Program-made: the position numbers and the translations under genes | DNA from: Bacteroides sp. | GTDB taxonomy: Bacteria > Bacteroidota > Bacteroidia > Bacteroidales > Muribaculaceae | Reading direction: 5' to 3' | Assembly (NCBI GenBank): GCA_014802325.1 | Contig: JAAVCK010000021.1 | Location: forward strand, 29,853-93,852 | DNA length: 64,000 nucleotides | Part shown: one piece after another, positions 34,073-43,397 of the stretch | Layout: each line of letters begins with the position of its first letter | Position numbering within the stretch: the stretch's first letter is position 1 | Notes under the pieces: generated by a model | Told to the model about the DNA's origin: nothing | The model's input: only the letters and a program-made list of their open reading frames with translations | Database searches by the model: none

Positions 34073-35002
34073 ATGAGTCGCTCCAATTCCTTAGGAAAGC
34101 ACAGCACAACAATATGGTATCACCTCGCCGCGTTGCTCATAGTAGTGGCATGGGGCGTGTCGTTCATCTCCACCCGTATACTGCTCGACAGCGGACTGCA
34201 TCCCATAGAAATCTATATCTACCGCTTCCTATTAGCCTACGTATTCATGCTGATTATCAGCCACAAGCAGTTTCGCAGCCATTCGTGGCGCGACGAAGGC
34301 CTGTTTGTAATCTGCGGTCTGTGTGGCGGTTCGATTTACTATATCAGTGAGAATGTGGCTCTCGAATACACGCTGGTGTCAAACGTGTCGCTCATCACCT
34401 CGCTCTCGCCCATCATCACGGCAATACTCCTCGGTGCTCTCTACAAATCCGAACGCCCCGACCGAGGGCTCTACATAGGCTCGGCAGTGGCATTCATAGG
34501 TGTGGGATTCGTGATATTCAATAGTAGTTTCATGCTCGACATCAAGCCTCTGGGTGACCTGCTGGCACTTCTGGCGGCTCTCACTTGGGCTATATACTCG
34601 CTTGTACTACGCCGACTCAACGTGCAGTACGACGCTCTATTCATCACCCGCAAGACATTTTTCTACGGCGTGGTGACTGCTCTGCCGTTTCTCGCCATCG
34701 AGCCTGAGGTCTCATCTATTACTCAGCTGTTTAATCTTACCGTACTATTCAATCTTCTCTTCCTCGCCCTCTTCGCTTCGCTGCTCGCGTTTCTGCTGTG
34801 GGCCATCGTGGTTGGCAAATTAGGCGCCATCACTGCCAATAACTATATTTATTTCCAGCCCGTTGTCACACTCGTGTTCTCAGCCATAATACTGGGCGAG
34901 CGCATATCCATAGTAGGCATCACGGGCTGCGTGATGATACTCCTCGGCGTGTGGCTCAGCGACTGGCTGCCCCGTCGCAACCTCAACCGGATCAACAAGT
35001 AA
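34073..35002 (+). CDS. DMT superfamily transporter (two EamA domains)
   Basis: 309 residues from the ATG at 34073 (MSRSNSLGKHSTTIW). The frame is open further upstream, but a terminator and promoter box lie there. Ten hydrophobic helices are arranged as two EamA repeats: the first starts AALLIVVAWGVSFISTRILL, the second GDLLALLAALTWAIYSLVLR. Such proteins export metabolites or drugs; the substrate is unknown. The tricorn-like protease gene follows after 24 nt and may be co-transcribed. Confidence 0.85.
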   Translation: MSRSNSLGKHSTTIWYHLAALLIVVAWGVSFISTRILLDSGLHPIEIYIYRFLLAYVFMLIISHKQFRSHSWRDEGLFVICGLCGGSIYYISENVALEYTLVSNVSLITSLSPIITAILLGALYKSERPDRGLYIGSAVAFIGVGFVIFNSSFMLDIKPLGDLLALLAALTWAIYSLVLRRLNVQYDALFITRKTFFYGVVTALPFLAIEPEVSSITQLFNLTVLFNLLFLALFASLLAFLLWAIVVGKLGAITANNYIYFQPVVTLVFSAIILGERISIVGITGCVMILLGVWLSDWLPRRNLNRINK

Positions 35003-35026
35003 ACACCAACATCCACTCAGATCATA

Positions 35027-38000
35027 ATGAAGAAAATCATACTGTCTACCGCGACGGTCATGGCCGCTTCGCTTCAGGTATTCGCCGCCTCGCAGGCTCC
35101 GCTGTGGCTGCGCGACGTAAAAATCTCGCCCGACGGCAAAGAGATAGCTTTCACTTATAAAGGCGACATATATAAAGTGGCCTCAAAGGGAGGCACAGCC
35201 GTGCGCCTCACCTCATATCCCGCGTTTCAGTCCATGCCCGTATGGTCGCCCGACGGCAAGATGATAGCTTTCGCATCCACACGCGAAGGCGGTCAGGACA
35301 TATACGTGATGAACTCCGACGGCTCCGATGTGCGCCGTCTCACCTATCATTCCGCAGCCGAGACCCCCGAAGCCTTTACTCCTGACGGCAAATCGGTGGT
35401 ATACTCCGCCGCTATTCAGGATGCTCCGGCAAGCGTGATGTTTCCTTCGGCTCGCCTTACCGAACTCTATGCCGTGGACGTGACCGGCGGCAAGCCTCGC
35501 CAGATTCTCTCCACCCCGGCTCAGCGCATTTCCTATATGCCCGATGGCAAAAGCTTTGTATATCAGGATCAGAAAGGCATGGAAAACGAGTGGCGCAAAC
35601 ACCACACTTCGTCAGTGACCCGCGACCTCTGGAAATATGACGCCGCTACCGGCCGCCACACCAATCTTACCGATCATGCCGGCGAGGATCGCGATCCTGT
35701 AGTGTCGGCCGACGGCTCTACTGTCTACTTCCTCAGCGAGCGCGACGGCGGCTCGTTCAACGTGTATTCCGCTCCCGTATCGTCACCCTCGTCGGTGACC
35801 CGGCTTACCTCATTTTCCACCCACCCGGTGCGCTTCCTTTCGGGTGCGTCCGACGGCACTATGGCTCTTACCTACGACGGTGAGATATATACGATGCGTC
35901 CGGGTTCAAAAGCTTCTAAAGTCAACATCACCATCCCCGCCAACGACGAGACTCCGCAGCTCCGCACTCTCAGTTTCACCTCGGGTGCCGAAGACGCTGC
36001 CGTGTCGCCCGACGGCAAGCAGATCGCATTCGTATACCGCGGCAACATATTCGTCACCTCGCTCGACTACTCCACCACCCGTCAGGTGACCTCTACACCG
36101 CAGGGCGAATTTTCACCCACCTGGGGTGCTGACAACCGCACTCTCTACTATGCGTCTGACCGCGACGGCTACAATACCATCTACAAGGCATCGATAGTGC
36201 GCGACGACGACCCTAACTTCCCCAACGCCACCCTCATCAAGGAAGAGCGCGTCACTTCATCTGACACCGATCTGATGAACCCGCTTATGGCCCCCGACGG
36301 AAAACAGTTGGCCGTGATAGCCGACCGCCACAAGATAGCCGTGCTCAATGCAGAGACCGGTAAACTGCGCTTGCTTACCGATGGCTCCACCTACACGTCA
36401 CGCGACGGTGAAATAGCTCTCGACTGGTCGCCCGACAGCCGCTGGCTGGCCGCTACTGTCGACATGCACCACCGCGACCCGTACTACGACATAGCCATCA
36501 TCAATGCCACCGACGGTACCATCACTAATATCACCGACAATGCCTACATGTGTTTTGCTCCCCGATGGGTCATGGACGGTAAAGCCATAGTATTTATGTC
36601 CGACCAATACGGTATGCGCAATCAGGCCTCATGGGGATCGCTCAGCGACGTGATGCTGGCCTTCACCTCCAAGGAGGCGTTTGACGAATATCAGCTTTCA
36701 AAGGAAGACTACGAGTTGCTCAAGGAAGCAAAGAAAGATAAAGACAAGAAATCGAAATCTTCAAAGAAATCCAAGAAATCCGACAAGTCAGACTCGTCCG
36801 ACAAGTCCGACAAATCAGATAAGTCTGATGACGGCGAGGCTGATGTAGAGCCTATCACCATCGATTTCGACGGGCTGCGTGACCGCGTGGTACGCGTCAC
36901 CCCCTTCTCGTCTGACGTAGCTGACTTCTATGTGACCAATGACGGCGACAAGCTCTACTTCCTCACATCGATCGATAAAGGCAACGACCTCTGGAGTGTG
37001 GATCTGCGCGAGGGCGACGTGGAGCAGGTGAAGCGACTCGATGCCTCATCGCTCTCACTTCAGCCCGACGCCAAAGGCAAGGCTCTCTACCTGCTCGGCC
37101 CGCGCATGATGAAGAAGATGAATCTCGGCAGCCAGTCGATGACCAACATCTCCTATCGTGGCGACATGACTTACTCGCCCGAAGAGGAGCGCGAGTATAT
37201 GTATGATTACGTCATCAAGGAGGAAGCCGCCCGGTTCTACGACCCCAAGATGCACGGCGTGAACTGGAAATCGCTTGCCAAGGATTACCGCAAATTCCTC
37301 CCTCACATCAATAATAATCATGATTTTTCCGAACTGCTTTCCGAGCTGCTCGGCGAGCTCAACGTGTCGCACACCGGCTCTGGCGCCTCTTCATCGGCCT
37401 CAAAAGCTCCTACCGCATCGCTCGGCCTGCTCTACGATCTTGCCTACACGGGCAACGGACTTAAAGTAGCCGAAGTGGTGACCGGCGGTCCGTTTGACCG
37501 CGCTGCCACGGCCATGACTCCCGGCTCGGTAATCACTGCTATCAACGGCACCGAAATATCGTCATCACAACCCGACGAACTGCTGCTCAACCGCACCTCG
37601 GGCAAGAAGACTCTCATAGCATTCACCACCCCTGCAGGTGAAAAGATTGAGGAGACCGTGAAGCCCGTGTCGGCTTCAGCCATGTCTGAACTACTTTACA
37701 ACCGCTGGGTGAAGCGCAACGAGCAGATAGTCGACTCGCTTTCGGGCGGAAAACTCGGCTACGTGCATATCCGCTCAATGGCCGACGGCCCATTCCGCAC
37801 CATCTACGCCGACGTACTCGGCCGCTGGAACGAGCGTGACGGCATCGTGATCGACACCCGCTGGAACGGCGGCGGACGTCTGCACGAAGACATCGAAGTG
37901 CTCTTCAGCGCCAACCAGTATCTGCGTCAGGAAGTCAAGGGCGACTATTATGGCGACATGCCTTCGCGACGCTGGCTCAAGCCCTCAATCATGGTGCAGG

Positions 38001-38332
38001 GCGAGGCTAATTATTCCAATGCCCACGGCACTCCCTGGGTGTACAAGAAAAAAGGACTCGGCAAACTCGTGGGTATGCCCGTGCCCGGTACCATGACTTC
38101 GGTCAACTGGGTTACACTCCAGGATCCCGACATCTACTTCGGCATCCCCGTGGTAGGCTACCGCACCGAAGAGGGCTATTATCTTGAAAACCATCAGCTC
38201 GAACCCGACATCAAGGTGGCCAACGATCCCGCCACCGTGGTAAAAGGTCAGGACCTCCAGCTCGAAGCTGCCGTAAAGGCTCTGCTCGATGATGTGAAAG
38301 AGTGGAAAAAGACAGCTCCCTTTGCCCGCTGA
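35027..38332 (+). CDS. tricorn-like S41 family protease with beta-propeller
   Basis: 1101 residues. Signal peptide (about 21 residues, ending AAS). Residues 25-560 contain repeated PD40/WD40-like propeller blades (ISPDGKEIAFTYKGDIYKVA, WSPDGKMIAFAS, VSPDGKQIAFVYRGNIFVT). At about 563-605 there is a Lys/Ser/Asp run built from DKSDKSDKSD repeats. A PDZ domain follows (about 797-873, LKVAEVVTGGPFDRA), then the S41 domain with WNGGGRLHEDIEV and the likely nucleophile Ser997 in EANYSNAHG. Tricorn-type proteases cut peptides produced by other proteases; here, with an exported precursor, periplasmic peptide degradation is expected. Confidence 0.9.
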   Translation: MKKIILSTATVMAASLQVFAASQAPLWLRDVKISPDGKEIAFTYKGDIYKVASKGGTAVRLTSYPAFQSMPVWSPDGKMIAFASTREGGQDIYVMNSDGSDVRRLTYHSAAETPEAFTPDGKSVVYSAAIQDAPASVMFPSARLTELYAVDVTGGKPRQILSTPAQRISYMPDGKSFVYQDQKGMENEWRKHHTSSVTRDLWKYDAATGRHTNLTDHAGEDRDPVVSADGSTVYFLSERDGGSFNVYSAPVSSPSSVTRLTSFSTHPVRFLSGASDGTMALTYDGEIYTMRPGSKASKVNITIPANDETPQLRTLSFTSGAEDAAVSPDGKQIAFVYRGNIFVTSLDYSTTRQVTSTPQGEFSPTWGADNRTLYYASDRDGYNTIYKASIVRDDDPNFPNATLIKEERVTSSDTDLMNPLMAPDGKQLAVIADRHKIAVLNAETGKLRLLTDGSTYTSRDGEIALDWSPDSRWLAATVDMHHRDPYYDIAIINATDGTITNITDNAYMCFAPRWVMDGKAIVFMSDQYGMRNQASWGSLSDVMLAFTSKEAFDEYQLSKEDYELLKEAKKDKDKKSKSSKKSKKSDKSDSSDKSDKSDKSDDGEADVEPITIDFDGLRDRVVRVTPFSSDVADFYVTNDGDKLYFLTSIDKGNDLWSVDLREGDVEQVKRLDASSLSLQPDAKGKALYLLGPRMMKKMNLGSQSMTNISYRGDMTYSPEEEREYMYDYVIKEEAARFYDPKMHGVNWKSLAKDYRKFLPHINNNHDFSELLSELLGELNVSHTGSGASSSASKAPTASLGLLYDLAYTGNGLKVAEVVTGGPFDRAATAMTPGSVITAINGTEISSSQPDELLLNRTSGKKTLIAFTTPAGEKIEETVKPVSASAMSELLYNRWVKRNEQIVDSLSGGKLGYVHIRSMADGPFRTIYADVLGRWNERDGIVIDTRWNGGGRLHEDIEVLFSANQYLRQEVKGDYYGDMPSRRWLKPSIMVQGEANYSNAHGTPWVYKKKGLGKLVGMPVPGTMTSVNWVTLQDPDIYFGIPVVGYRTEEGYYLENHQLEPDIKVANDPATVVKGQDLQLEAAVKALLDDVKEWKKTAPFAR

Positions 38333-38349
38333 TATCGGATTTTTTTTAC

Positions 38350-38357
38350 TATCTTTG
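38350..38357 (+). promoter_or_regulatory. -7 box of pfp
   Basis: TATCTTTG lies 43 nt upstream of the ATG at 38401, after a T-rich stretch (38339-38347). Confidence 0.5.
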
Positions 38358-38400
38358 CCAAATATAATACAACCCATAAATCATACTCATTTTTACCATC

Positions 38401-40059
38401 ATGAAAAAAAGTGCTCTGCAGACAGCCCGCGCAGCCTACCGTCCTAAACTCCCCGTCGTGCTTACCGGCGCGGTCAAGGTGGTAGAGGGCGAGCCCACCC
38501 AGTCAGTTGCTGATCAGGAGGCAATCCGTCAGCTCTTCCCCAACACCTACGGTCTTCCCGAACTCCGCTTCGAGAAAAATCCCAGCCCCCTGCCCGGCAA
38601 ACCCCTCAACGTAGGCGTGATTCTCTCAGGAGGTCAGGCTCCCGGCGGCCACAATGTGATTTCGGGTCTCTTCGATGGTATCAAGAAAATCAATAAAAAC
38701 AGCCGCCTCTACGGTTTCCTCATGGGCCCCGGCGGTCTGGTCGACCATAAATACATGGAGCTTACCCCCGAAATAATCGACGAGTACCGCAACACCGGCG
38801 GCTTCGACATCATCGGCTCCGGTCGCACCAAACTCGAAACCAAAGAGCAGTTTGACAAGGGTCTTGAAATCCTCAAGCAGCTTGATATCAATGCTCTCGT
38901 AATTATCGGTGGCGACGACTCCAATACTAATGCTGCCGTTCTCGCCGAATATTACAAGAATATCGGTGCCGGCGTGCAGGTGATCGGTTGCCCCAAGACT
39001 ATCGACGGCGACCTCAAAAACGAAGTGATCGAAACCTCGTTCGGCTTCGACACCGCTACCAAAGTTTACTCCGAGGTAATCGGCAACATCCAGCGCGACT
39101 GCAACTCAGCCAAGAAATACTGGCACTTCATCAAGCTCATGGGTCGCTCGGCCTCTCATATAGCCCTCGAATGTGCTCTCCAGACCCAGCCCAACATCTG
39201 CATTATCTCTGAGGAAGTCGAAGCTAAAAACATGACTCTTCAGCAAGTTGTCAACGAGATAGCCGACGTAGTAGCAGCCCGCGCAGAGCGCGGCAATAAC
39301 TATGGTGTGGTTCTCGTGCCCGAAGGTCTCATCGAGTTTATCCCCGCCGTTAAGGCTCTCATAGCTCAGCTCAACGACCTGCTCGCCGCCAATGCCGATG
39401 AGTTTGCAGCCCTCGCCACTCCGGCTGATCAGCGCGCTTGGGTCATATCAAAACTCTCGCCCGAAAACGCCGCTACCTACGAGTCGCTCCCCGAAGGTGT
39501 GGCCCGCCAGCTCACTCTTGACCGCGACCCCCACGGCAACGTCCAGGTATCGCTCATCGAGACCGAAAAACTCCTCTCCGAAATGGTAGGCAAGCGTCTT
39601 GCCGAGCTCCGCAAGGAAGGTAAATATAACGGTAAATACTCCCCCCTACACCACTTCTTCGGCTATGAAGGCCGTTGTGCCGATCCCTCTAACTTCGATG
39701 CCGACTACTGCTATGCCCTCGGTTACAACGCAGCATGCCTCATCGAAGCCGGAGTTACCGGTTACATGTCGTCGCTCCGCAACCTCACCAAGCCCTCTGT
39801 GCAGTGGGTTGCCGGCGGTATCCCCGTCACCATGATGATGAACATGGAGCGTCGCCACGGCGAGATGAAGCCCGTAATTCAGAAAGCGCTCGTGAAACTC
39901 GACGGTGCGCCCTTCCTGAAATTTGCTTCTATGCGCGACAAGTGGGCTCTCGAAACCTGCTACACTTATCCCGGTCCCATCCAGTATTTCGGCCCGGCTG
40001 AAGTGTGCGACCAGCCCTCGATGACCCTCAAGTACGAGCATCCCGAAAAGAAATTCTAA
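38401..40059 (+). CDS. pfp: diphosphate-fructose-6-phosphate 1-phosphotransferase
   Basis: 552 residues, the long form of phosphofructokinase. [20 protein letters not shown] (residues 72-91) begins the nucleotide/PPi site, GGDDSN (170-175) has the second Asp of PPi-dependent enzymes, and PKTIDGD (198-204) carries the catalytic Asp with the PPi-specific Lys. The enzyme reversibly phosphorylates fructose 6-phosphate with pyrophosphate in glycolysis. It is monocistronic with its own promoter box and terminator. Confidence 0.95.
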   Translation: MKKSALQTARAAYRPKLPVVLTGAVKVVEGEPTQSVADQEAIRQLFPNTYGLPELRFEKNPSPLPGKPLNVGVILSGGQAPGGHNVISGLFDGIKKINKNSRLYGFLMGPGGLVDHKYMELTPEIIDEYRNTGGFDIIGSGRTKLETKEQFDKGLEILKQLDINALVIIGGDDSNTNAAVLAEYYKNIGAGVQVIGCPKTIDGDLKNEVIETSFGFDTATKVYSEVIGNIQRDCNSAKKYWHFIKLMGRSASHIALECALQTQPNICIISEEVEAKNMTLQQVVNEIADVVAARAERGNNYGVVLVPEGLIEFIPAVKALIAQLNDLLAANADEFAALATPADQRAWVISKLSPENAATYESLPEGVARQLTLDRDPHGNVQVSLIETEKLLSEMVGKRLAELRKEGKYNGKYSPLHHFFGYEGRCADPSNFDADYCYALGYNAACLIEAGVTGYMSSLRNLTKPSVQWVAGGIPVTMMMNMERRHGEMKPVIQKALVKLDGAPFLKFASMRDKWALETCYTYPGPIQYFGPAEVCDQPSMTLKYEHPEKKF

Positions 40060-40081
40060 TCCTTTTTTACAGCTTGCTTTT

Positions 40082-40118
40082 AATCCCGTCGCGGCAACCC
40101 GGCTGCGACGGGATTTCC
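40082..40118 (+). terminator. terminator of pfp
   Basis: AATCCCGTCGC (40082-40092) pairs with GCGACGGGATT (40105-40115), followed by TTCCCC; it is 22 nt after the stop. Confidence 0.75.
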
Positions 40119-40124
40119 CCTAAT

Positions 40125-40176
40125 TGATTCACGATTCTTGTTGATTCATGATTTATGATTCACGATTCATGATTTG
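40125..40176 (+). repeat. degenerate ATTCATGATT tandem repeat
   Basis: Repeated GATTCA(T/C)GATT units in tandem between pfp and prfB. The same motif recurs at 49394-49490, 51650-51662 and 58030-58060, always between genes. Confidence 0.6.
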
Positions 40177-40232
40177 GGGGATTGGGGAATTTTTTAAATT
40201 CTAAATTTTCAATTCTAAATTCAAATAAAAAA

Positions 40233-41349
40233 ATGATTACACAAGAACAATTAAAAGAGACTTTTGAGCGCAAGCTGGCGCTGAGGAGGTATCTTTGACA
40301 TCGACAGTAAGAAAATCCAGGTAGAAGAAGAAGAACTGCGCACTCACGTGCCCGACTTCTGGGAACACCCCAAAGAGGCACAGGTGCAGATGAAGAAAAT
40401 CAAAGACCTCCAGGCGTGGATCGACGGCTATGAGGAAATCGACAAGATCACCGAGGAACTTCAGCTTGCATGGGACTTCCTTAAGGAAGGGCTCGTGGAA
40501 GAAGAGGAACTTGACCGTATCTATGCCGACACGATAGCTAAAATCGAAGCGCTCGAACTGCGCAACATGCTTCGCCGCGAGGAAGACAAAATGAGTGCCG
40601 TGCTCAAGATCAACTCCGGGGCCGGCGGTACAGAGAGTCAGGACTGGGCGTCGATGCTCATGCGCATGTATCTGCGATGGGCCGAGAAAAACGGCTACAA
40701 AACCTCGATCGCCAACCTGCTGGATGGCGACGAAGCCGGTATCAAATCGTGCACCATCAACATCGAAGGCGACTTTGCCTACGGCTATCTTAAAAGCGAA
40801 AACGGTGTGCACCGCCTGGTGCGTGTGTCGCCCTACAATGCTCAGGGTAAGCGCATGACCTCGTTTGCATCGGTATTCGTGACGCCGCTCGTCGACGACA
40901 CCATCGAAGTCAAGGTAGAGCCCGCACTCATGTCGTGGGATACCTTCCGTTCGGGCGGTGCAGGCGGTCAGAACGTCAACAAGGTGGAGTCTGGTGTGCG
41001 TCTCCGCTATCAGTTCACCGACCCCTATACCGGCGAGCAGGAAGAAATCCTCATCGAAAACACCGAGACACGCGACCAGCCCAAGAATAAGGAAAATGCC
41101 CTGCGTCAGCTCCGCTCCATACTCTACAACAAGGAGCTGGAACACCGCATGCAGGAGCAGGCCAAGGTCGAAGCCGGTAAGATGAAGATCGAGTGGGGTT
41201 CGCAGATACGCTCTTATGTGTTTGACGACCGCCGAGTAAAAGACCACCGCACCGGTCATCAGACATCCGACGTCAATGGCGTGATGGACGGCGATATCGA
41301 CGGCTTTATCAAAAGCTACCTCATGCAATTTGCCGCCGTAGAAGAATAA
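40233..41349 (+). CDS. prfB: peptide chain release factor 2 with programmed +1 frameshift
   Basis: The ATG at 40233 opens a 21-codon frame (MITQEQLKETFERKLALRRYL) that meets TGA at 40296-40298. Skipping one base at CTT-T-GAC continues in the +1 frame from 40297 to the stop at 41349, giving about 371 residues. The main part has the peptidyl-tRNA hydrolysis motif GGQ in SGGAGGQNVNKVESGVRL. The codon-recognition loop reads SPY in HRLVRVSPYNAQGKRMTSF, where most RF2 proteins have SPF. RF2 terminates translation at UGA and UAA. Confidence 0.95.
40284..40299 (+). promoter_or_regulatory. RF2 autoregulatory frameshift site
   Basis: An internal Shine-Dalgarno-like AGGAGG (40284-40289) stands 3 nt before the slippery CTT TGA C (40293-40299). 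This is the classic signal by which low RF2 levels stall at UGA and force a +1 shift. Confidence 0.92.
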
Positions 41350-41371
41350 TTGCTCCTCTCTGACACAATAG

Positions 41372-41413
41372 CACCCGTATCGGCACTCCACTGCCATTAC
41401 GGGTGTTGTTTTG
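41372..41413 (+). terminator. terminator of prfB
   Basis: CACCCGTA (41372-41379) pairs with TACGGGTG (41398-41405); the stem is followed by TTGTTTTG. Confidence 0.65.
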
Positions 41414-41486
41414 TATATAAGCCACGTAGTGACCGCCGGCAGGATGACTTCTAACACACCTCCTCTGATAATTTCTATAAAAGATA

Positions 41487-41517
41487 TTGCATAAAATAGA
41501 AATAATATCTACCTTTG
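41487..41517 (+). promoter_or_regulatory. promoter of the candidate RNA/lipoprotein leader
   Basis: TACCTTTG (41510-41517) matches the -7 consensus, with a partial -33 (TTGC at 41487) 20 nt upstream. Confidence 0.6.
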
Positions 41518-41523
41518 CGCCGC

Positions 41524-41810
41524 AAAACGGAGCTGATGCTCCGCGGAAGATTACATTTTTCCTTGGCAATTCGGCGCAGAGGCGCTGAAAGAAATGGGAC
41601 GGCTCTTCTTCCATGCCTCCGGGCAAAAACATCCGACATAACCTGCATCCCGTCTTGCAGAATTATTCAGGCAGCGATACTGTCAAAGCACATTTAGCTT
41701 TGTCAGTATAGCCACCCGTATGATTCGAAGCAAGAAAGGAACGTAGTAAAAGCAATAGCGCGAGCGTTGCCGGCTTCAAATCATGAGGTCGGCAACGCTC
41801 GCTTTATTTT
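41524..41810 (+). ncRNA. candidate small RNA or attenuated leader
   Basis: About 280 nt from the promoter to an intrinsic terminator, with no credible ORF. Internal stems include CGGAGC/GCTCCG near the start, and ACTGTCAAAGC / GCTTTGTCAGT-like pairing around 41680-41709. The terminator is a perfect 13-bp stem GCGAGCGTTGCCG (41760-41772) / CGGCAACGCTCGC (41790-41802) followed by TTTATTTT. The lipoprotein gene starts 48 nt after it and has no separate promoter that I can see, so the terminator could gate that gene. It matches no riboswitch family I recognise. Confidence 0.45.
41760..41810 (+). terminator. intrinsic terminator of the candidate RNA
   Basis: Perfect 13-bp stem with a 17-nt loop and TTTATTTT tail. 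Confidence 0.85.
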
Positions 41811-41857
41811 CGATTTTAATTACCCTTATTATTAACCTATTAAATATTTTAAGTAAA

Positions 41858-42283
41858 ATGAAAAAACTCAAATTTCTTGCATTCCTAATGATGGGAATCG
41901 TGGCTTGCTTCGGCCTTACCTCCTGTGGCGACGACGATGATGATGAACCCGGCGATGAGTCTTCTGTCGTGGGCACTTGGGAAGTAAAGTATTACGATGA
42001 TGAAGAAGGTTGCGGAAACATTACAGAGACCGTTGAATTCAAAGCCGATGGCTCTTGCTCTACTACTCACCGCTGCGAAGATCCTTATGAGCCGGTAGTA
42101 AAATCAAAGGGTACTTACGTAGTTCTCGGCGACCCCGAAGATGGTTGCTACATAAGAATGAGACTCATGTTTGACGACGAACCCGGAGTCTATGAAACCG
42201 TACAGATGTATGTTAAGCGTCAGGGTAATAAACTCATCATGTATAATGATTACGGTGACACCTTAACTTTCACACGCAAATAA
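41858..42283 (+). CDS. lipocalin-like lipoprotein
   Basis: 141 residues from MKKLKFLAF. Signal peptide with lipobox LTSC (Cys about residue 21), directly followed by an acidic run GDDDDDEPGDE that would act as a surface-export signal in Bacteroidetes lipoproteins. VVGTWEVKYYDDEEG and FKADGSCSTTHRCEDPY, then GNKLIMYNDYGDTLTFTRK, are consistent with the short lipocalin-like barrel family. Four cysteines in the mature part could form disulphides. Function unknown. Confidence 0.75.
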   Translation: MKKLKFLAFLMMGIVACFGLTSCGDDDDDEPGDESSVVGTWEVKYYDDEEGCGNITETVEFKADGSCSTTHRCEDPYEPVVKSKGTYVVLGDPEDGCYIRMRLMFDDEPGVYETVQMYVKRQGNKLIMYNDYGDTLTFTRK

Positions 42284-42301
42284 AGCACACACATATCACT
42301 C

Positions 42302-42348
42302 TGTCGGCTTGCCGGGATTAACCACCCGACAAGCCGACAACTTTTTTT
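42302..42348 (+). terminator. terminator of the lipoprotein gene
   Basis: TGTCGGCTTG (42302-42311) pairs with CAAGCCGACA (42330-42339), followed by a run of seven T. It abuts the stop of the convergent hydrolase gene. Confidence 0.85.
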
Positions 42349-43397
42349 CACGCCGCAGCATCAAGTTCCTCCGGTTCTTCGAGCGCCGGAATGGCCGAGA
42401 GCCATGAGAATATCCTACGGTAGAGAGGTATCACGATACCGCGCGATGATAGGGTCAGGTCGTGGAGTCCGCCTATAACACGTATGCACGTGACGTGAGG
42501 GCCGAGTTCGAGGCCGTATTTCTTTATGTCGTTCACGTCAAGCACCCCGTCGGCAAGATTATGCTCCTCGGTCCACTCGCTGCCGTCGACACTCGCGCCG
42601 GAATACATCAGCAGTATCGGCACTTTTATATCCGCCTTGCCGTCGCGCAGCGCTTTCTGAGCCTCAGTGATAGCGCGAATCCATCCGGCAGTGACGGGTG
42701 GCGACTGTGATAGCTTTTTAGTCGTGTCGTAGTGCCAGCGGCCGTGATGGTCAGCAAGCAGACTCTCGGCATAGGCCGTAGACTCGCCCTGCGATATCTT
42801 CAGATTCGGAAACCACTTTCCTACCCACGACACCGCACCAATTATCTTTTCTTTCCACCCTTGGTTCCAGTCAAGAAACGGACTGTTGAGTATCAGCGCA
42901 TCCACCGAATTTTTAGCCTCGCTGCGGCTACGCGACATGTATAGAGCCGTGATGAGTCCGCCGGTGGAGTGCCCCATCAGCACAATCCGGTCGATACCGG
43001 CACGCTCCATATCCACAAGGGCCGAGTCAATATCCGGGAAATACTCCTCAAGGCTGAGAGCTTCATAGCGTTTCTGTCCGTGTAGTATCGAGCGGCCGTA
43101 CTTGCGCAGATCCACGGCATAGAAATTGTAGCCGTGAGAAGCGAATTCATCGCCCATCTCGGTATTGAAGAAATAGTCGTTGAAGCCGTGCACATACAGC
43201 AAACCCGGCTTCGACGCATCAGGAGTGCCCTTACGTATGATGGTCGACACCACCTTACCCGAATAATCGTCGGGGTGCACTACCGTGCGACGGAAGTAGG
43301 TAGAGTCGGTATCGGCTGTGTCTGATGTCCAAAGTCCTGCCGCAGCCTGGAGGGGCAGCAGCAGGACAAAAAGTAGAAATATATTTACCGATTTCAT
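42348..43397 (-). CDS. secreted alpha/beta hydrolase (serine aminopeptidase S33-like)
   Basis: 349 residues with a signal peptide (MKSVNIFLLFVLLLPLQAAA). PGLLYVHGFNDYFF is the oxyanion-hole strand, VLMGHSTGGLITALY contains the nucleophile elbow G-H-S-T-G, LMYSGASVDGSEW supplies the likely acid region, and GGLHDLTLS the catalytic His. Family members act as monoglyceride lipases or esterases; a periplasmic lipase/esterase role is inferred. It overlaps the DUF4136 gene by 4 nt and is co-transcribed with it. Confidence 0.85.
   Translation of the reverse strand: MKSVNIFLLFVLLLPLQAAAGLWTSDTADTDSTYFRRTVVHPDDYSGKVVSTIIRKGTPDASKPGLLYVHGFNDYFFNTEMGDEFASHGYNFYAVDLRKYGRSILHGQKRYEALSLEEYFPDIDSALVDMERAGIDRIVLMGHSTGGLITALYMSRSRSEAKNSVDALILNSPFLDWNQGWKEKIIGAVSWVGKWFPNLKISQGESTAYAESLLADHHGRWHYDTTKKLSQSPPVTAGWIRAITEAQKALRDGKADIKVPILLMYSGASVDGSEWTEEHNLADGVLDVNDIKKYGLELGPHVTCIRVIGGLHDLTLSSRGIVIPLYRRIFSWLSAIPALEEPEELDAAA

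Noticed and set aside
41515..41697. 60-residue ORF in the candidate small RNA
   Set aside because: It would start with TTG right at the promoter box, without ribosome-binding site, signal or known domain.
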